From NCBI RefSeq assembly GCF_003989665.1, contig NZ_RZIJ01000002.1:346660-410659 (forward strand): 64,000 nucleotides of DNA, in the 5' to 3' direction. Source of the stretch: Azospirillum doebereinerae. Lineage in GTDB: Bacteria > Pseudomonadota > Alphaproteobacteria > Azospirillales > Azospirillaceae. Positions 16,551 through 26,052 of the stretch are shown here, in pieces (the stretch's first letter is position 1; the number at the start of each line of letters is the position of its first letter). Position numbers and translations under genes: made by a program. Below the pieces are notes generated by a model. It had not been told where the DNA came from. It did no database searches and saw only the letters and a list, made by a program, of their open reading frames with translations.

Positions 16551-19500
16551 CTACACGGAGGGCCGGCGGCGGCTCTTCATGCCGGCGAGCCGGGGGATGA
16601 CCTCGGCAATGGCGGTCTCCCGGCCGCTGTCCATGTGGAAGGCCAGCAGGCTCGCCACCATGTCCGGCCCATAGGCGCGGTAGGTGCGGATCAGGCGCTC
16701 GCCGAACGTCTCGATCGGACCGGTCAGGTCGCCGTAGGCGAGGGGAACCGCCAACCCCTGCCATGCCGCTTCGGTGCCAACGCAGGGGACGCCGTTGGCG
16801 CTCGCCTCGATCACCTTGCCCTTGATCCCGGCGCCGGTCAGAAGCGGCGCGATCGATACCCGGCAGATCGAATAGAGGTAGTTCAGGGTGCCGTCGCTGA
16901 CCAGCCCATGCCGGATGGCGTTCGGAACGGCGCTGAAATCAACGTGGTCGAATCCGGAACCGCAGATGTGCAGCGTCGCCTCGGGCAGAGCGGCGGTCAC
17001 CTGCGGCCAGATACGGGACACGAAATAGGCGATGCCCTCGCGGTTGGGATGATGGTTGTAGGAACCGACGAACAGGATGTCCCGCCGCGCCGACTCAGCC
17101 GTCGGCGGACTGGCGGTCGGGAAATCGTAGGGGAACATGTCGACGACCGGCGTCGTGAACCATTGGCGCAGCAACCGGGTCTCGTCCTCGGAGCAGGAGA
17201 CGATGTTGTCGAACAGGGACACGACGTCGCGGTTCTGGTCGGCATAGCGTTCCATCGCCGCGTCCACCGCCGGTGCGAATCCCGGATGGCCCGTGTCGTG
17301 GGGAAAGGCCCGCAGGGCCTCCACATCGACCGGATAAAGGGATTTGACGCAGCGGAGCCGTTCGAGATGCCGTTTGAAATGGCGGGCCACCGGGATGCGG
17401 GAGACGAAGGCGTAGGAGAAATCGGCGGAATGCCGCTCGACGAGTTGCTCGAACCGCTTCGAGCCGCTTCCGGAGATGACCTCGATCCCCAGCCGCTCCA
17501 GGGACTGGGCATAGCGGCTGCGGTGGTTGTTCTGCGGGACGAAGACGACGTAGGTGTTCTCCATCGCCGCCAGCGTCCGGCAGACCGCGTACAGGGTCCG
17601 GCTGCCGGCGTCCTGGTCGAATTCGGGAATGTTGTTCTCGAACACCAGGGCGATGGATTTCCTTGGGAAGCGCCGCCCGGTGTGGAAGGGGGTGGCGTCA
17701 CCGTTGACCTGGTGCTGTGTTCCCAATGTCAGCGCCCATTTCCGGGCAAGCGTCCGGCTGTTCGTCCGCTGATGGGATTTGAGCGACGAGGAGTTCTCGT
17801 CGGTCCCCATCGTGGCGCCCTCCAGATGGGTGACGACGGAGTGCGGATTGACCAGCACCGCATGGCCCCGATCCCGGCTGGCCAGGCAGAAGTCGGAATC
17901 CTCGCAATAGGCGGGGGCGAAGCGCGTGTCGAAGCCGCCGATCTCCTCCCAGACGGTGCGCCGGATTCCCATCCAGCACCCGCTGACATAATCGGTCTCG
18001 CGCAGGTTGCGCACCGACTCCTCGCCCAGCGTCCTGCCGCGATGATAGTTCCACGCCGATCCGTCGGCCCACAGCAGGCCGCCGTTCTCCTGGATGGTGC
18101 CGTCCGGGTTCAGAATCAGGCCGCCGACCACGCCGGCGCGCGGACGGTCGCGGAAGGTCGAGAGAAGCGCCGGTATCGCGTCCTTGTGGACGATGATGTC
18201 GTTGTTTACGAAGATCAGGACGGCCGCCGCCGTCTGCGCCGCGGCGTTGTTGCAGTTCGCCAGGAAGCCCAGATTCGCCGGATTGCGGATGAACCGGGCG
18301 AAGGGCAGGAAATAGCCGAGGATTCCGCCGCCGTCGATGTGGGCGGCGTCCTCGGCGACGACGAACTCCAGCCGGTCGGCCCCGGGATGCAGGATCGCGC
18401 TGAGGACGCAGCGCAGAACCAGATCGTCGCGGCCGTAGCTGGGGATGATGAAGCTCGCCTCCGCCTCCTCCGCCGGGCAGGCCCGGACGTTGCGCAGCGT
18501 CCGCATCTCGGTGATGGAGGGGAAACCCTTCTCACCCGCCAGCGCGTCGGCGTAGGTGGCTGGGCACCGGATCGTCCGCAGCCAGCGCGCCCAGATACGG
18601 TTGATGTCCGCGACCCCGGTCTCCCGGGCGGCGAAGTCGATCAATCCGGGATATTCGGCGGCGATGAAACCGTCGTCGACGGTGGTCAGAAAGCTGCGGC
18701 GGACAATTCCCGCGTCAGCCGTGACGCAGCGGTAGAGCGCGCTGGACGGTTCCGCCGTCGCGGGAAAGACGGCCAGGAACGCCCCGGGATCGATCAGGCC
18801 GGAGACGAGTTCCACCGCGTCCTCGCCGGTCAGGCGATGCAGGATCTCGTAGCGGCGGATGGCGTCGTAATAGTTCCTGTCCTCCCCCTCGTCCTGCATC
18901 AGCGGATGCGGGGCGCCGCCAGGAAAGCGGCCGAGGCGGAAGGCGGCAAGCCGGCACCCTTCCGTCCGCTTGCCTCCAAGCAGCGACCGCTGGGCCAGCC
19001 AATCCTCGTCGAAATAGGGATGGAGGACATCCAGCCGGCGCCGGTCGGGCGGCGTCGCCAGCCAGTCGGCCAGGAACCCGACGACCGAGGAACGGCCGCC
19101 ATCGGACGGGGAGTCCGCCGAGCGCATGCCAGCACGGATATGCTCCACATCGACGAAGAACGACGGCATGGACAAGGACGAATCGGCTTCCCCCTCGGCG
19201 CTGGCCCGGTCCAGCCAGTCGTCGAAGCAGGACACGCTCTCATCCATGCTGTCCGCCATCCCGTCCGAACGTCCGGACAGCAGGCGGAAATCGGCGTTCG
19301 AGAAGAGCGGGTTCGGTCCGGCGTCCGCCCCCCGGCCTTGGCGGAGATACCATTCCAGCGGACTGACCCGGTCCGGCACGAGACCGCCGGAGAGGTCGGC
19401 GACGAAGCGCGGATCCAGCCATACCGAGGTGGGAAGGAGCCAGGCGTTCCGGTTGCCCAGGTAATGGTGGACCGCGTCGCGCTTCGACGGGAAGCGAAGG

Positions 19501-20570
19501 CCGGTCGCCGCCGCGAAAACTTCGGAGTCGAACAGCCGGCTGCGCAGGATGCGGTCGATCAGCCCCGCCACCATCGGGATGGCGAAACGGTCGTTCGCCA
19601 ACTCCTCGTCCGGAACCGCCCCGTCGAGGAGCAGGAGGTCGGGAGTGAAGGCCACGGCATCCGTCCGGAAGGTCAGGCTGTCGAGAAGGAAGCCGGATTC
19701 CGCGAGGGTCAGAGTGAAGCGATGCTCGGAACCGTCCAGATAGCGGGCCGGGATGCCACGCTCGACGGTGACGGCCGGCACCCCGTCCTCCCCGATGGTG
19801 AAGCGATCGACCCGGGTATCGTCGATCCACAGGTCGATGGCAAGGCGCGCGTCCTGGGCCGGCCGCTTGTCCGCTTCGATCGTCAGCAGCGCGTCGCGCA
19901 GCCCGGTCAGCCGGACCGTCCTCCAGCTCACCGCCAAAGGGACGGGGGCGCTCAACGGAAACACCCGGCCCGTCCGGCCCTCCCGGACCATGAACGGGTG
20001 CGCCATGCCGTTCAGATAGGCGTCGGGAATACGGATCCGGTAGGCGCACCAAGGGTCGGCCAACCCGGCCTCCTCCAGATCCTTCCGGAAATGCTTGGCG
20101 AGGCCGGTCGCGACCATCCGGTCCCCGACCAGCAGCTCGACCGGAAGCCGTTCGCCCGGCGCCTCCGGATCCTGCGCCCAGCCGAGCGCCAGCAACCCCT
20201 CGATCCGGTCGAAATTGCCCTCGGCACCGCGTTGCGGCGGCAGGAGCAGTTCGGCGCTCGCGACGACCTGCGCGCCGACCCTCACCTGGAAGGCATGGAT
20301 CTTTCCGTCGAACAGCGAGAGGGGCAGAGGGGTGGCGAAGCCGCAGAAGCCATCGCCGAGCGCCGCCTCGCGGATCTCGGAACGGAAGTTCGAGGCGTCG
20401 AGATCGGCGATCCTGACGGCACCCTCGTAAAGAGCCGCCGGGACCGGACCCTGGTTCGGGGCTGGGTTCGAACCCGAGCGGGCGATCCAACCGTGGAGCG
20501 TGGTGCCGTGCAGCCCGTCGATGGCGCTGAAGATCCGGCCCGAATCGGGCGCCTCGAATGTCCGGTTCAT
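16551..20570 (-). CDS. Multi-domain glycosyltransferase: N-terminal region, GT2 and GT4
   Basis: 1339 aa from the ATG at 20570; the frame stays open further upstream only as a shadow of the dehydratase gene. Residues 1-~650 are not a catalytic domain I recognise: the first ~320 look beta-rich with repeating blocks, and later text (LFDSEVFAAATGL, PLEWYLRQG, FSNADFRLLSGR) resembles segments found in large capsule or O-antigen glycosyltransferases. The GT2 domain begins near 705 with ASFIIPSYGRDDL, has the acidic VNNDIIV near 790, and ETDYVSGCWMGIRR and a glycine-aspartate block typical of rhamnosyl-type GT2. The GT4 domain runs from ~970 (ALVFENNIPEFDQDAGS) with ILFVGSYNHHPN near 1167 and GAGIKGKVIEA. 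Two transfers by one polypeptide are inferred. Last gene of the operon. Confidence 0.88.
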   Translation of the reverse strand: MNRTFEAPDSGRIFSAIDGLHGTTLHGWIARSGSNPAPNQGPVPAALYEGAVRIADLDASNFRSEIREAALGDGFCGFATPLPLSLFDGKIHAFQVRVGAQVVASAELLLPPQRGAEGNFDRIEGLLALGWAQDPEAPGERLPVELLVGDRMVATGLAKHFRKDLEEAGLADPWCAYRIRIPDAYLNGMAHPFMVREGRTGRVFPLSAPVPLAVSWRTVRLTGLRDALLTIEADKRPAQDARLAIDLWIDDTRVDRFTIGEDGVPAVTVERGIPARYLDGSEHRFTLTLAESGFLLDSLTFRTDAVAFTPDLLLLDGAVPDEELANDRFAIPMVAGLIDRILRSRLFDSEVFAAATGLRFPSKRDAVHHYLGNRNAWLLPTSVWLDPRFVADLSGGLVPDRVSPLEWYLRQGRGADAGPNPLFSNADFRLLSGRSDGMADSMDESVSCFDDWLDRASAEGEADSSLSMPSFFVDVEHIRAGMRSADSPSDGGRSSVVGFLADWLATPPDRRRLDVLHPYFDEDWLAQRSLLGGKRTEGCRLAAFRLGRFPGGAPHPLMQDEGEDRNYYDAIRRYEILHRLTGEDAVELVSGLIDPGAFLAVFPATAEPSSALYRCVTADAGIVRRSFLTTVDDGFIAAEYPGLIDFAARETGVADINRIWARWLRTIRCPATYADALAGEKGFPSITEMRTLRNVRACPAEEAEASFIIPSYGRDDLVLRCVLSAILHPGADRLEFVVAEDAAHIDGGGILGYFLPFARFIRNPANLGFLANCNNAAAQTAAAVLIFVNNDIIVHKDAIPALLSTFRDRPRAGVVGGLILNPDGTIQENGGLLWADGSAWNYHRGRTLGEESVRNLRETDYVSGCWMGIRRTVWEEIGGFDTRFAPAYCEDSDFCLASRDRGHAVLVNPHSVVTHLEGATMGTDENSSSLKSHQRTNSRTLARKWALTLGTQHQVNGDATPFHTGRRFPRKSIALVFENNIPEFDQDAGSRTLYAVCRTLAAMENTYVVFVPQNNHRSRYAQSLERLGIEVISGSGSKRFEQLVERHSADFSYAFVSRIPVARHFKRHLERLRCVKSLYPVDVEALRAFPHDTGHPGFAPAVDAAMERYADQNRDVVSLFDNIVSCSEDETRLLRQWFTTPVVDMFPYDFPTASPPTAESARRDILFVGSYNHHPNREGIAYFVSRIWPQVTAALPEATLHICGSGFDHVDFSAVPNAIRHGLVSDGTLNYLYSICRVSIAPLLTGAGIKGKVIEASANGVPCVGTEAAWQGLAVPLAYGDLTGPIETFGERLIRTYRAYGPDMVASLLAFHMDSGRETAIAEVIPRLAGMKSRRRPSV

Positions 20571-20644
20571 CCTGTATCGTCCCTGTTCCGAAAATAGGCT
20601 GCGAAGCGTCCGGGCCGCCGGAGGAGAAAGGCGGCGGTTCCCGT

Positions 20645-21685
20645 TCAGCGCGACAGGACGTTCGGATTCACGGCGATCCTCCCGCGCCAATAATCCAGCA
20701 AGTCGGCCATCGTCCGTTCGAAGGGGATGGTCGGCGACCAGCCGGTGTGCTCGGTGAACTTGCGGGTGTCGGGAAGCTGGAGGTCGGCGTCGATCGGGCG
20801 CAACCGGTCGGGATCGACCTCGACACGGATGCCGGAGACCGTCGACAGCCCGATCAAGTTGTCCAGCATGTCGCCGACCTTGCAGATGTGGGTGCCGCCG
20901 ATGTTGTAGTAGGCGCCGCCCTGCGGGTTGACGGTGACAAGCATGTGATAGGCCTGCACCGCGTCCCGCACGTCCAGATAGGTGCGCAGGCTGTCGAGGT
21001 TGCCGACCTTGATCACCGGCGGCAGCAGGCCGTGTTCGACCATCGCGATCTGCTTGGCGAAGGAGCTTTCCGCGAACACGTCGCCCCGGCGCGGGCCCGT
21101 ATGGGTGAACATGCGCGTCACCATCGCCGTCATCCCATAGGCTTCGGCGTAGAAGCGCCCGACCAAGTCGGTGCCGACCTTGGAGATCGCGTAGGGCGAT
21201 GCGGGGTGGAAGTTGCACTCCTCGTCGATCGGAAGCTTTTCCCGGGGGACGCGGCCGAACACCTCGGACGAGGCGCAGACATGCACGACCGCGTCGGGAC
21301 GATGCCGGTGCACGGCCTCCAGCACGCGGGTCGTTCCCTGGATGTTGGTGTCCAGCGTGTCGATGGGCGCACTGAAGCTGGTCTTCGGGTTGCTCTGGGC
21401 CGCCAGATGGAACACGTAGTCGGGCATGGCCGACCGGACCGCCGTGTCGATCGACATCTCGTCGCGCAGGTCGCCGTAATGCAGGAAGACGCGGTCGCGT
21501 TGGTTCACCCGGGGGATCAGGTGCTCGATGTTGTCGAGCGGGCTGCGCCAGCGCAGCAGGCCGTGCACCTCCCAATCAGTGTGCGCGAGCAGATGATCGG
21601 CGAGATGGGAACCCACCATGCCGGTCAGGCCGGTGATGAAGACTCGCGGGGGGGAAGCGTGGGCCATGGTCGGCGTCATCCTCAT
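20645..21685 (-). CDS. GDP-mannose 4,6-dehydratase-like NAD(P)-dependent SDR
   Basis: 346 aa. The Rossmann motif GLTGMVGSHLA is near the N-terminus, followed by LHYGDLRD, FHLAAQSNPKTSF and the catalytic SPYAISK (Tyr-x3-Lys). CASSEVFG and the FTHTGPRRGDVF block match GDP-mannose 4,6-dehydratases and related CDP-glucose dehydratases. The product would be a GDP-4-keto-6-deoxy sugar. The chosen ATG overlaps the upstream stop as ATGA; ATGs at 21679 and 21667 are in frame and also possible. Next to a reductase-like SDR, it suggests GDP-rhamnose or another 6-deoxyhexose. Confidence 0.85.
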   Translation of the reverse strand: MRMTPTMAHASPPRVFITGLTGMVGSHLADHLLAHTDWEVHGLLRWRSPLDNIEHLIPRVNQRDRVFLHYGDLRDEMSIDTAVRSAMPDYVFHLAAQSNPKTSFSAPIDTLDTNIQGTTRVLEAVHRHRPDAVVHVCASSEVFGRVPREKLPIDEECNFHPASPYAISKVGTDLVGRFYAEAYGMTAMVTRMFTHTGPRRGDVFAESSFAKQIAMVEHGLLPPVIKVGNLDSLRTYLDVRDAVQAYHMLVTVNPQGGAYYNIGGTHICKVGDMLDNLIGLSTVSGIRVEVDPDRLRPIDADLQLPDTRKFTEHTGWSPTIPFERTMADLLDYWRGRIAVNPNVLSR

Positions 21686-22545
21686 TCCGAACGGTCGCCG
21701 GCGTACATCCAGGCCAGCGTGTTGTGCAGGGTGCGTGTGCAGGACATTCCGAAGCGCCGCAGGCGGGTGTCGTCCCCCTGCTGGAAGCGCAGGTCGTTCG
21801 GCCGGCTGAAGGCCGGGTTGATGGCGATCTCCGGACGGAACCCGGCGATCTCCGCGAGCGTGTCGAGGATCTCCTGGATGCTCGCGGTCTGATTGCGACA
21901 GATATGGACCAGATCGGGCACCGCGGATCTGGTGATCAACGCGTGGTACACCGCCGCCGCGTCGCGGATGTCGACGAAGTCGCGCCGGATGTCGAGCGCG
22001 CCCAATTCCAGGCGCGGCGCCCGTTCCCGGAAATGGCGGACGATCTTGGGGAGCAGGAAATGCTCCGCCTGCCCCAGCCCGATGCAACTGAAGGGCCGGG
22101 TCAGGACGATGGAGAAGCCACCCTCCGCCATCCCGCACACCCGCTCCGCCAGCCATTTGCTACAGGCGTAATGGTTCACCGGATCGACCGGGTCCGATTC
22201 CCGGCTCACCCATTCGGTCCGGCTGCCGTAGACATTGGCCGTGCTGGCCTGGATCAGACGTCCGGCGAAGCCGGTGGCCTTCAGGGCGTCCACCAAACGC
22301 TGCACGCCGAAGGCGTTGATCTCGTACAGGCTCCGGTAGTCCTTCTCAGCGGGGGAACTGATCGCCGCGAGGTTGATCACCACGTCCGGCCGGCACGCCG
22401 AGAGGGCGGACAGGATGCTGTCCGCGGACATCAGATCCAGCCCAAGGGACCGGGAATCGACGAACTCGAGGGTCTCGTCCCGCTCGCACAGGGTTCGGAC
22501 ATGCCGTCCGGTGAAGCCGGAGGAACCAAGGATCATCACGCGCAT
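21682..22545 (-). CDS. NAD-dependent epimerase/reductase (RMD-like SDR)
   Basis: 287 aa. I start at MRVMILGSSGFTGRHV, since the Rossmann glycine motif (GSSGFTG) must be close to the N-terminus; the longer frame adds 33 unrelated residues. NLAAISSP, STANVYGSR and HYACSKW carry the SDR Ser-Tyr-Lys set. Together with the dehydratase that follows by a 4-base overlap it resembles the GDP-6-deoxy-4-keto-mannose reductase (Rmd) partner, giving GDP-D-rhamnose or GDP-6-deoxytalose. Which hexose is made cannot be read from sequence. It could also be a C4 epimerase. Confidence 0.8.
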   Translation of the reverse strand: MRVMILGSSGFTGRHVRTLCERDETLEFVDSRSLGLDLMSADSILSALSACRPDVVINLAAISSPAEKDYRSLYEINAFGVQRLVDALKATGFAGRLIQASTANVYGSRTEWVSRESDPVDPVNHYACSKWLAERVCGMAEGGFSIVLTRPFSCIGLGQAEHFLLPKIVRHFRERAPRLELGALDIRRDFVDIRDAAAVYHALITRSAVPDLVHICRNQTASIQEILDTLAEIAGFRPEIAINPAFSRPNDLRFQQGDDTRLRRFGMSCTRTLHNTLAWMYAGDRSE

Positions 22546-22603
22546 TTTCGATCGACCAACCCCGCTTCTCAAAGAATCCCGTCCTTCCCCCGTCCCCATC
22601 GTT

Positions 22604-23317
22604 TCAGCCGTCGGGATGGAACAGCTTGGTGATGGGCCGGACATGATCGACAGGCATGCCGACGACGCTGCGCCCGGCCTCGATGAGGCCCGTCATGGCG
22701 GGACAAACGAACAGCGCCCCCCGGCAACCCAGGCGGTCGCGGTGGCGGATGGAATGGGCGGCGGCCTCCAGCCAAGTCGCCGCGTCACGGAACAGGTAGC
22801 TGCCGGCCGACGCGCAGGACGAGATGACCCGCTTCTCCACGGCCTCCGTCACCCGGCCTGCCGCGTCCATCCGCAGATAGCTGTAGCAGTCCTCGTTCGA
22901 TTCGAACCAGGGAACCACCGCCGCCAGCGCCGGGTCGGCCGCGAAGCGTTCCTCGATCGGATCGACGCTTTCATAGAGGAGATCCACCAGATCGATGCAC
23001 AGCGGCTCCTCGGGCCTGCGCAGCAACGCCGTTCCGGCCAACGCTGAAAGCAGCGCACCGCCGCTCAGTTCGCCCAACCAGACGAAGGCAGCTCCCGGAA
23101 AGCGCTGCCGCAGCACCGCCTCCAGCGTCTCGCCGGCGGGAAGGTCACGGCGCAGCACGAACACCAGCCCGTCCGGCCGCAGTCGTCCCTGCCGCCACCA
23201 GGGCCGGCCGGTCAACGCAGTCTCGACCAAAGGCCGCCCGTCCACCGCCATCAGCGGCTTGAGCCCGAGCGTGGGATGGAGAAGGTCGGGTCCGGCCAGC
23301 GGAACGATGCACATCAT
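22604..23317 (-). CDS. Degenerate nucleotidyltransferase-like protein
   Basis: 237 aa, start ATG overlapping the upstream stop. The opening MMCIVPLAGPDLL and GLKPLMAVDGRPLVETAL follow the sugar-phosphate nucleotidyltransferase pattern (P-x-A-G...KP-L...G-x-P-L-V-E), but the glycine-rich GxGxRF loop that binds the NTP phosphate is missing. CIDLVDLLYES stands where an acidic metal-binding block (usually N-x-D) would be, and AVEKRVISSCASAGSYLF and CPAMTGLI match the two tandem domains of the preceding gene. It appears to be a third, diverged copy, perhaps a non-catalytic partner. Function unknown. Confidence 0.6.
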   Translation of the reverse strand: MMCIVPLAGPDLLHPTLGLKPLMAVDGRPLVETALTGRPWWRQGRLRPDGLVFVLRRDLPAGETLEAVLRQRFPGAAFVWLGELSGGALLSALAGTALLRRPEEPLCIDLVDLLYESVDPIEERFAADPALAAVVPWFESNEDCYSYLRMDAAGRVTEAVEKRVISSCASAGSYLFRDAATWLEAAAHSIRHRDRLGCRGALFVCPAMTGLIEAGRSVVGMPVDHVRPITKLFHPDG

Positions 23318-24807
23318 GGCCGGGTCCCCGCTTCTCCGCGCCGCCGCAGGTAGATCCGCAGATCCTCGGGCGTGCCGAGCCCCTGCATGGCCTCGGCGGG
23401 AATCTCGTACACCCCGATGGGCGCGCGGCGGGTGACGGCGTGATTGTAGACCGGGCAGACGTAGAACTCGTTGTTGGTGCGGTCGTTGCGCGCGATCATG
23501 TCCACGGCCCAAGTGACGAAGTCCCGGCCGCGCCGGAACAGGTAGATGCCGACCGTGGCGAGATCGGAGACCGCGACCTTCTCCCGGACCTCCGCCACCA
23601 GCCCGTCGGGGCCGGTGCGGGCGAAGGACCATTTCGGGTCGCGCGCGGCATCCCGGAAACAGAGGATGGAGCCGCCCAGCCCGCGCTGCAGACAGTCATC
23701 GACGAAGGCCGCGACGTCGAAATCGACGAGCTGGTCGCAGTTGGCGATCATCAGCGGCCCGTCGTCGGGGATGGCCGTCCCCGCCTGGAGAACGGTGCAG
23801 GCGGCCCCTTCGCTCAGCCCCTCGACCGGGATGAAGCTCACCGGATAGCGCTGCTTCAGACGTTCGACGGTCGCGGCCTCCGCCTCCAGATGCTCGCGCC
23901 GCGCCATCAGCACAAACCGGACGCCCGGCAGGGAAAGATTGTCGAGCACACGCTCGATCATCGTCTTGCCGGCGATGTCGATGAAGGGCTTGGGCGTGCC
24001 GTATCCCGCCGCGGCGAAGCGGCTGCCGGCGCCGGCCATCGGGATCACCACGGTCAGGGCGCGGTCGTCGGCCGTCGGTACCGGCAGCAGCCCGGCGCGC
24101 TCGTGCTCCCGTATCTTCTGGGGCGAGTAGAAGCTGTGGTAGCGGTCGGCGGCGATGCCGTATTCGCCGATCCTCATGCCTTCTAGGACCAACTGGTTGA
24201 GGCTGGGCGCGATGTAGTAGGCGTCATTTACGCTCGCACCCTGCCGGATCATCGCGAGGGCGGCGCGGACGAAATCGCGGCCGCGCGCGAAATAATAGAA
24301 GCCAGCCACGGCGCGGCGGCTGATCACCCGCTTTTCCGCCGCTTCGAAGACGCGGCCTTGTTCGTCGCTATTGACGTAGGACCAACGCGGGTGGACGGAG
24401 GGAAAGGTGACGACGCCCGCGTCCACCGCGTCGCCCCGCATCGACGCGACGATCGCGTTCAGGTCGCCGTCGATCACCTGATCGCCGTTGCAGATGATCA
24501 GCGGCTCGTCGTTGTCGATCCAGTCGATCGCCATCAGGCACGAGCACGCGGCCCCCTGGGTTGGATAGCGCAGCGGGACGGTCACCACCTCCGGCCCGCC
24601 GATCAGCCGCAGCACGCTGTCGAGGCTGTGCTGGCGGACGTCCTGCGCACGGACGACGAAGATCATCCGCCCGCCGATGGCCCGGACATTCTCCACCACC
24701 CGCTCGATCATCGGCTTGCCAGCCACCTCGATCAGCGGCTTGGGAAAGCGGAACTCCTCCACCGGGAAGAAGGTGTCCTCGGCGGCGATCGGGATCAGGA
24801 TGTTCAT
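23314..24807 (-). CDS. Tandem sugar-phosphate nucleotidyltransferase (two NTP_transferase domains)
   Basis: 497 aa with two homologous domains. Domain 1 (1-~240) has ILIPIAAEDTFFPVEEF, FPKPLIEVAGKPMIERV and LIICNGDQVID. Domain 2 (from ~249) has VVIPMAGAGSRFAAAGY, TPKPFIDIAGKTMIERV and LMIANCDQLVD. Each repeats an EKRVISRRAVAGFYYF-like or EKVAVSDLATVGIYLF block. The second has the better phosphate loop (GAGSRF); the first has lost the glycines, so one site may be inactive. The family makes NDP-sugars or CDP-alditols. It overlaps the next gene by 4 bases and follows a HAD phosphatase, suggesting an activated sugar or polyol pathway. Confidence 0.85.
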   Translation of the reverse strand: MNILIPIAAEDTFFPVEEFRFPKPLIEVAGKPMIERVVENVRAIGGRMIFVVRAQDVRQHSLDSVLRLIGGPEVVTVPLRYPTQGAACSCLMAIDWIDNDEPLIICNGDQVIDGDLNAIVASMRGDAVDAGVVTFPSVHPRWSYVNSDEQGRVFEAAEKRVISRRAVAGFYYFARGRDFVRAALAMIRQGASVNDAYYIAPSLNQLVLEGMRIGEYGIAADRYHSFYSPQKIREHERAGLLPVPTADDRALTVVIPMAGAGSRFAAAGYGTPKPFIDIAGKTMIERVLDNLSLPGVRFVLMARREHLEAEAATVERLKQRYPVSFIPVEGLSEGAACTVLQAGTAIPDDGPLMIANCDQLVDFDVAAFVDDCLQRGLGGSILCFRDAARDPKWSFARTGPDGLVAEVREKVAVSDLATVGIYLFRRGRDFVTWAVDMIARNDRTNNEFYVCPVYNHAVTRRAPIGVYEIPAEAMQGLGTPEDLRIYLRRRGEAGTRP

Positions 24808-25439
24808 TGGCCCCCCTTCCGGTCGGCGTTCGCGATGGCCGCGCGGATCCGCGCGTAGGTCACGTCCTCGATCCCGCCGACCTCCATCAGATGCCCGCCA
24901 GCGGCCCGGGCGGCGGTTATCCCATGCTCGTTGTCCTCGACGATCAGGCAGCGGCCGGGCGAGAGGCCCAGGCGGCCGATCGCCGTCTCGTAGATCTCTG
25001 GATGGGGCTTGCTGCGTGCGATGTCCTCGTTGGACAGGCAGAAGTCGAGATGGGGCATCAGCCCGGACAGCTCCATCATCCGCAGGACGCTGTTGCGGAC
25101 CGAGTTCGAGCAGACGGCGAGGCGGTAGCCATCCCGGCGCAGGCGGCTCACCGCATACTGGATGTGGAAGACCGGCCGGCAGCGCACCGCAATAATCTCC
25201 TCGGTGTGGCGCTGCTTCAGCTCGTTTAGGAAGCCGTGCAGCGCCTCCGGCAGGCCGCGGGACCGGGACAGGATCTCCAGCTTGCGGCGGGTCGGCAGAC
25301 CGTCGAAGCTGGCCAGATGGTCGTCGACGCCGATCTCCATCCCGAACAGCCGCAGCGCCTTGTTCAGCGCTTCGTAATGCCAGTCGCGGGCGTCGACCAG
25401 GACGCCGTCCATGTCGAAGAGGATGGCTTCAATCGCCAT
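24804..25439 (-). CDS. HAD-superfamily hydrolase, beta-phosphoglucomutase-like
   Basis: 211 aa. HAD motif I is FDMDGVLVD, with the nucleophile and acid/base aspartates; motif II is VCSNS; the motif III lysine is in RSKPHPEIY; motif IV is IVEDNEHG. The helical cap after motif I is of the phosphoglucomutase/phosphatase type. It would dephosphorylate, or move phosphate on, a sugar or polyol phosphate. It overlaps the tandem nucleotidyltransferase by 4 bases, so supply of the sugar-1-phosphate or removal of a phosphate in the same pathway is the natural guess. Confidence 0.85.
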   Translation of the reverse strand: MAIEAILFDMDGVLVDARDWHYEALNKALRLFGMEIGVDDHLASFDGLPTRRKLEILSRSRGLPEALHGFLNELKQRHTEEIIAVRCRPVFHIQYAVSRLRRDGYRLAVCSNSVRNSVLRMMELSGLMPHLDFCLSNEDIARSKPHPEIYETAIGRLGLSPGRCLIVEDNEHGITAARAAGGHLMEVGGIEDVTYARIRAAIANADRKGGQ

Positions 25440-26052
25440 GGAAGAACTCCCTGGCCTCGTCCGGGAAATCGGTGCACAGCATCACGCCGGGGCCGTCGGA
25501 GGCCCGCCAAGCCCGCCACGCGTCGCGGTGGGGCCGCCCGTGCAGCTCGGGGGACACCAGCGCGACGGCACGCCCGGCGTCCCTATGGCGGCGGATGGCG
25601 GCAGCGTCGATCCAGTCGCTCTCGAACAGGTCCATCCACACGCCCGCGGCCCGGTCGAGCAGGGCCGGAACCGGCTCATGCTCGCTCTGCCGGGTGAAGG
25701 CCGGCAGCCCGGCCCGGAGATAGCCCAGCGTGTCGGGGATCGACATGTCGAACACGAAGAAATCTTTTGGCGCCAACGGCGCCAGCATCCGTGCCAGCCC
25801 GGCCTGGAGGCCGTCGCTCTTGACGTTGATCGCCAGCGGGCCGGGACGGCCGTGGCGGTCGAACAGCTCCAGCAGCGCGGCGAGATCCGGCACCTCGCCG
25901 ACCGGCGGGTCATGGCTGACCACCAGCCGTCCGTCCTGGTCCCGCACGTCGAGTTCCAGGCCGAACCCGGCCGCAAGCGCGCGTTCGAACGCGGCCAAGC
26001 TGTTGCGCTCCTCGGCACGTGTCCACCATCCCCGGTGCGCGAGAACGATCAT
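25429..26052 (-). CDS. Glycerophosphodiester phosphodiesterase-like protein
   Basis: 207 aa. The N-terminus VLAHRGWW carries the HR-G motif, ERNSLAAFERALAAG the E-N-S/T block, LELDVRDQDG the E-x-D metal ligands and VVSHDPP the H-D pair, all diagnostic of the GDPD TIM barrel. It is shorter than usual (about 240-250 aa), and there is no signal peptide. It overlaps the HAD gene by 11 bases. Beside nucleotidyltransferase and HAD genes it may act on a glycerophosphate-type group of the glycan, or have been recruited for another phosphodiester. Confidence 0.8.
   Translation of the reverse strand: MIVLAHRGWWTRAEERNSLAAFERALAAGFGLELDVRDQDGRLVVSHDPPVGEVPDLAALLELFDRHGRPGPLAINVKSDGLQAGLARMLAPLAPKDFFVFDMSIPDTLGYLRAGLPAFTRQSEHEPVPALLDRAAGVWMDLFESDWIDAAAIRRHRDAGRAVALVSPELHGRPHRDAWRAWRASDGPGVMLCTDFPDEAREFFHGD

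Noticed and set aside
16635..20597. 1320-residue plus-strand frame opposite the giant glycosyltransferase
   Set aside because: Antisense shadow; GT2 and GT4 motifs are on the minus strand.
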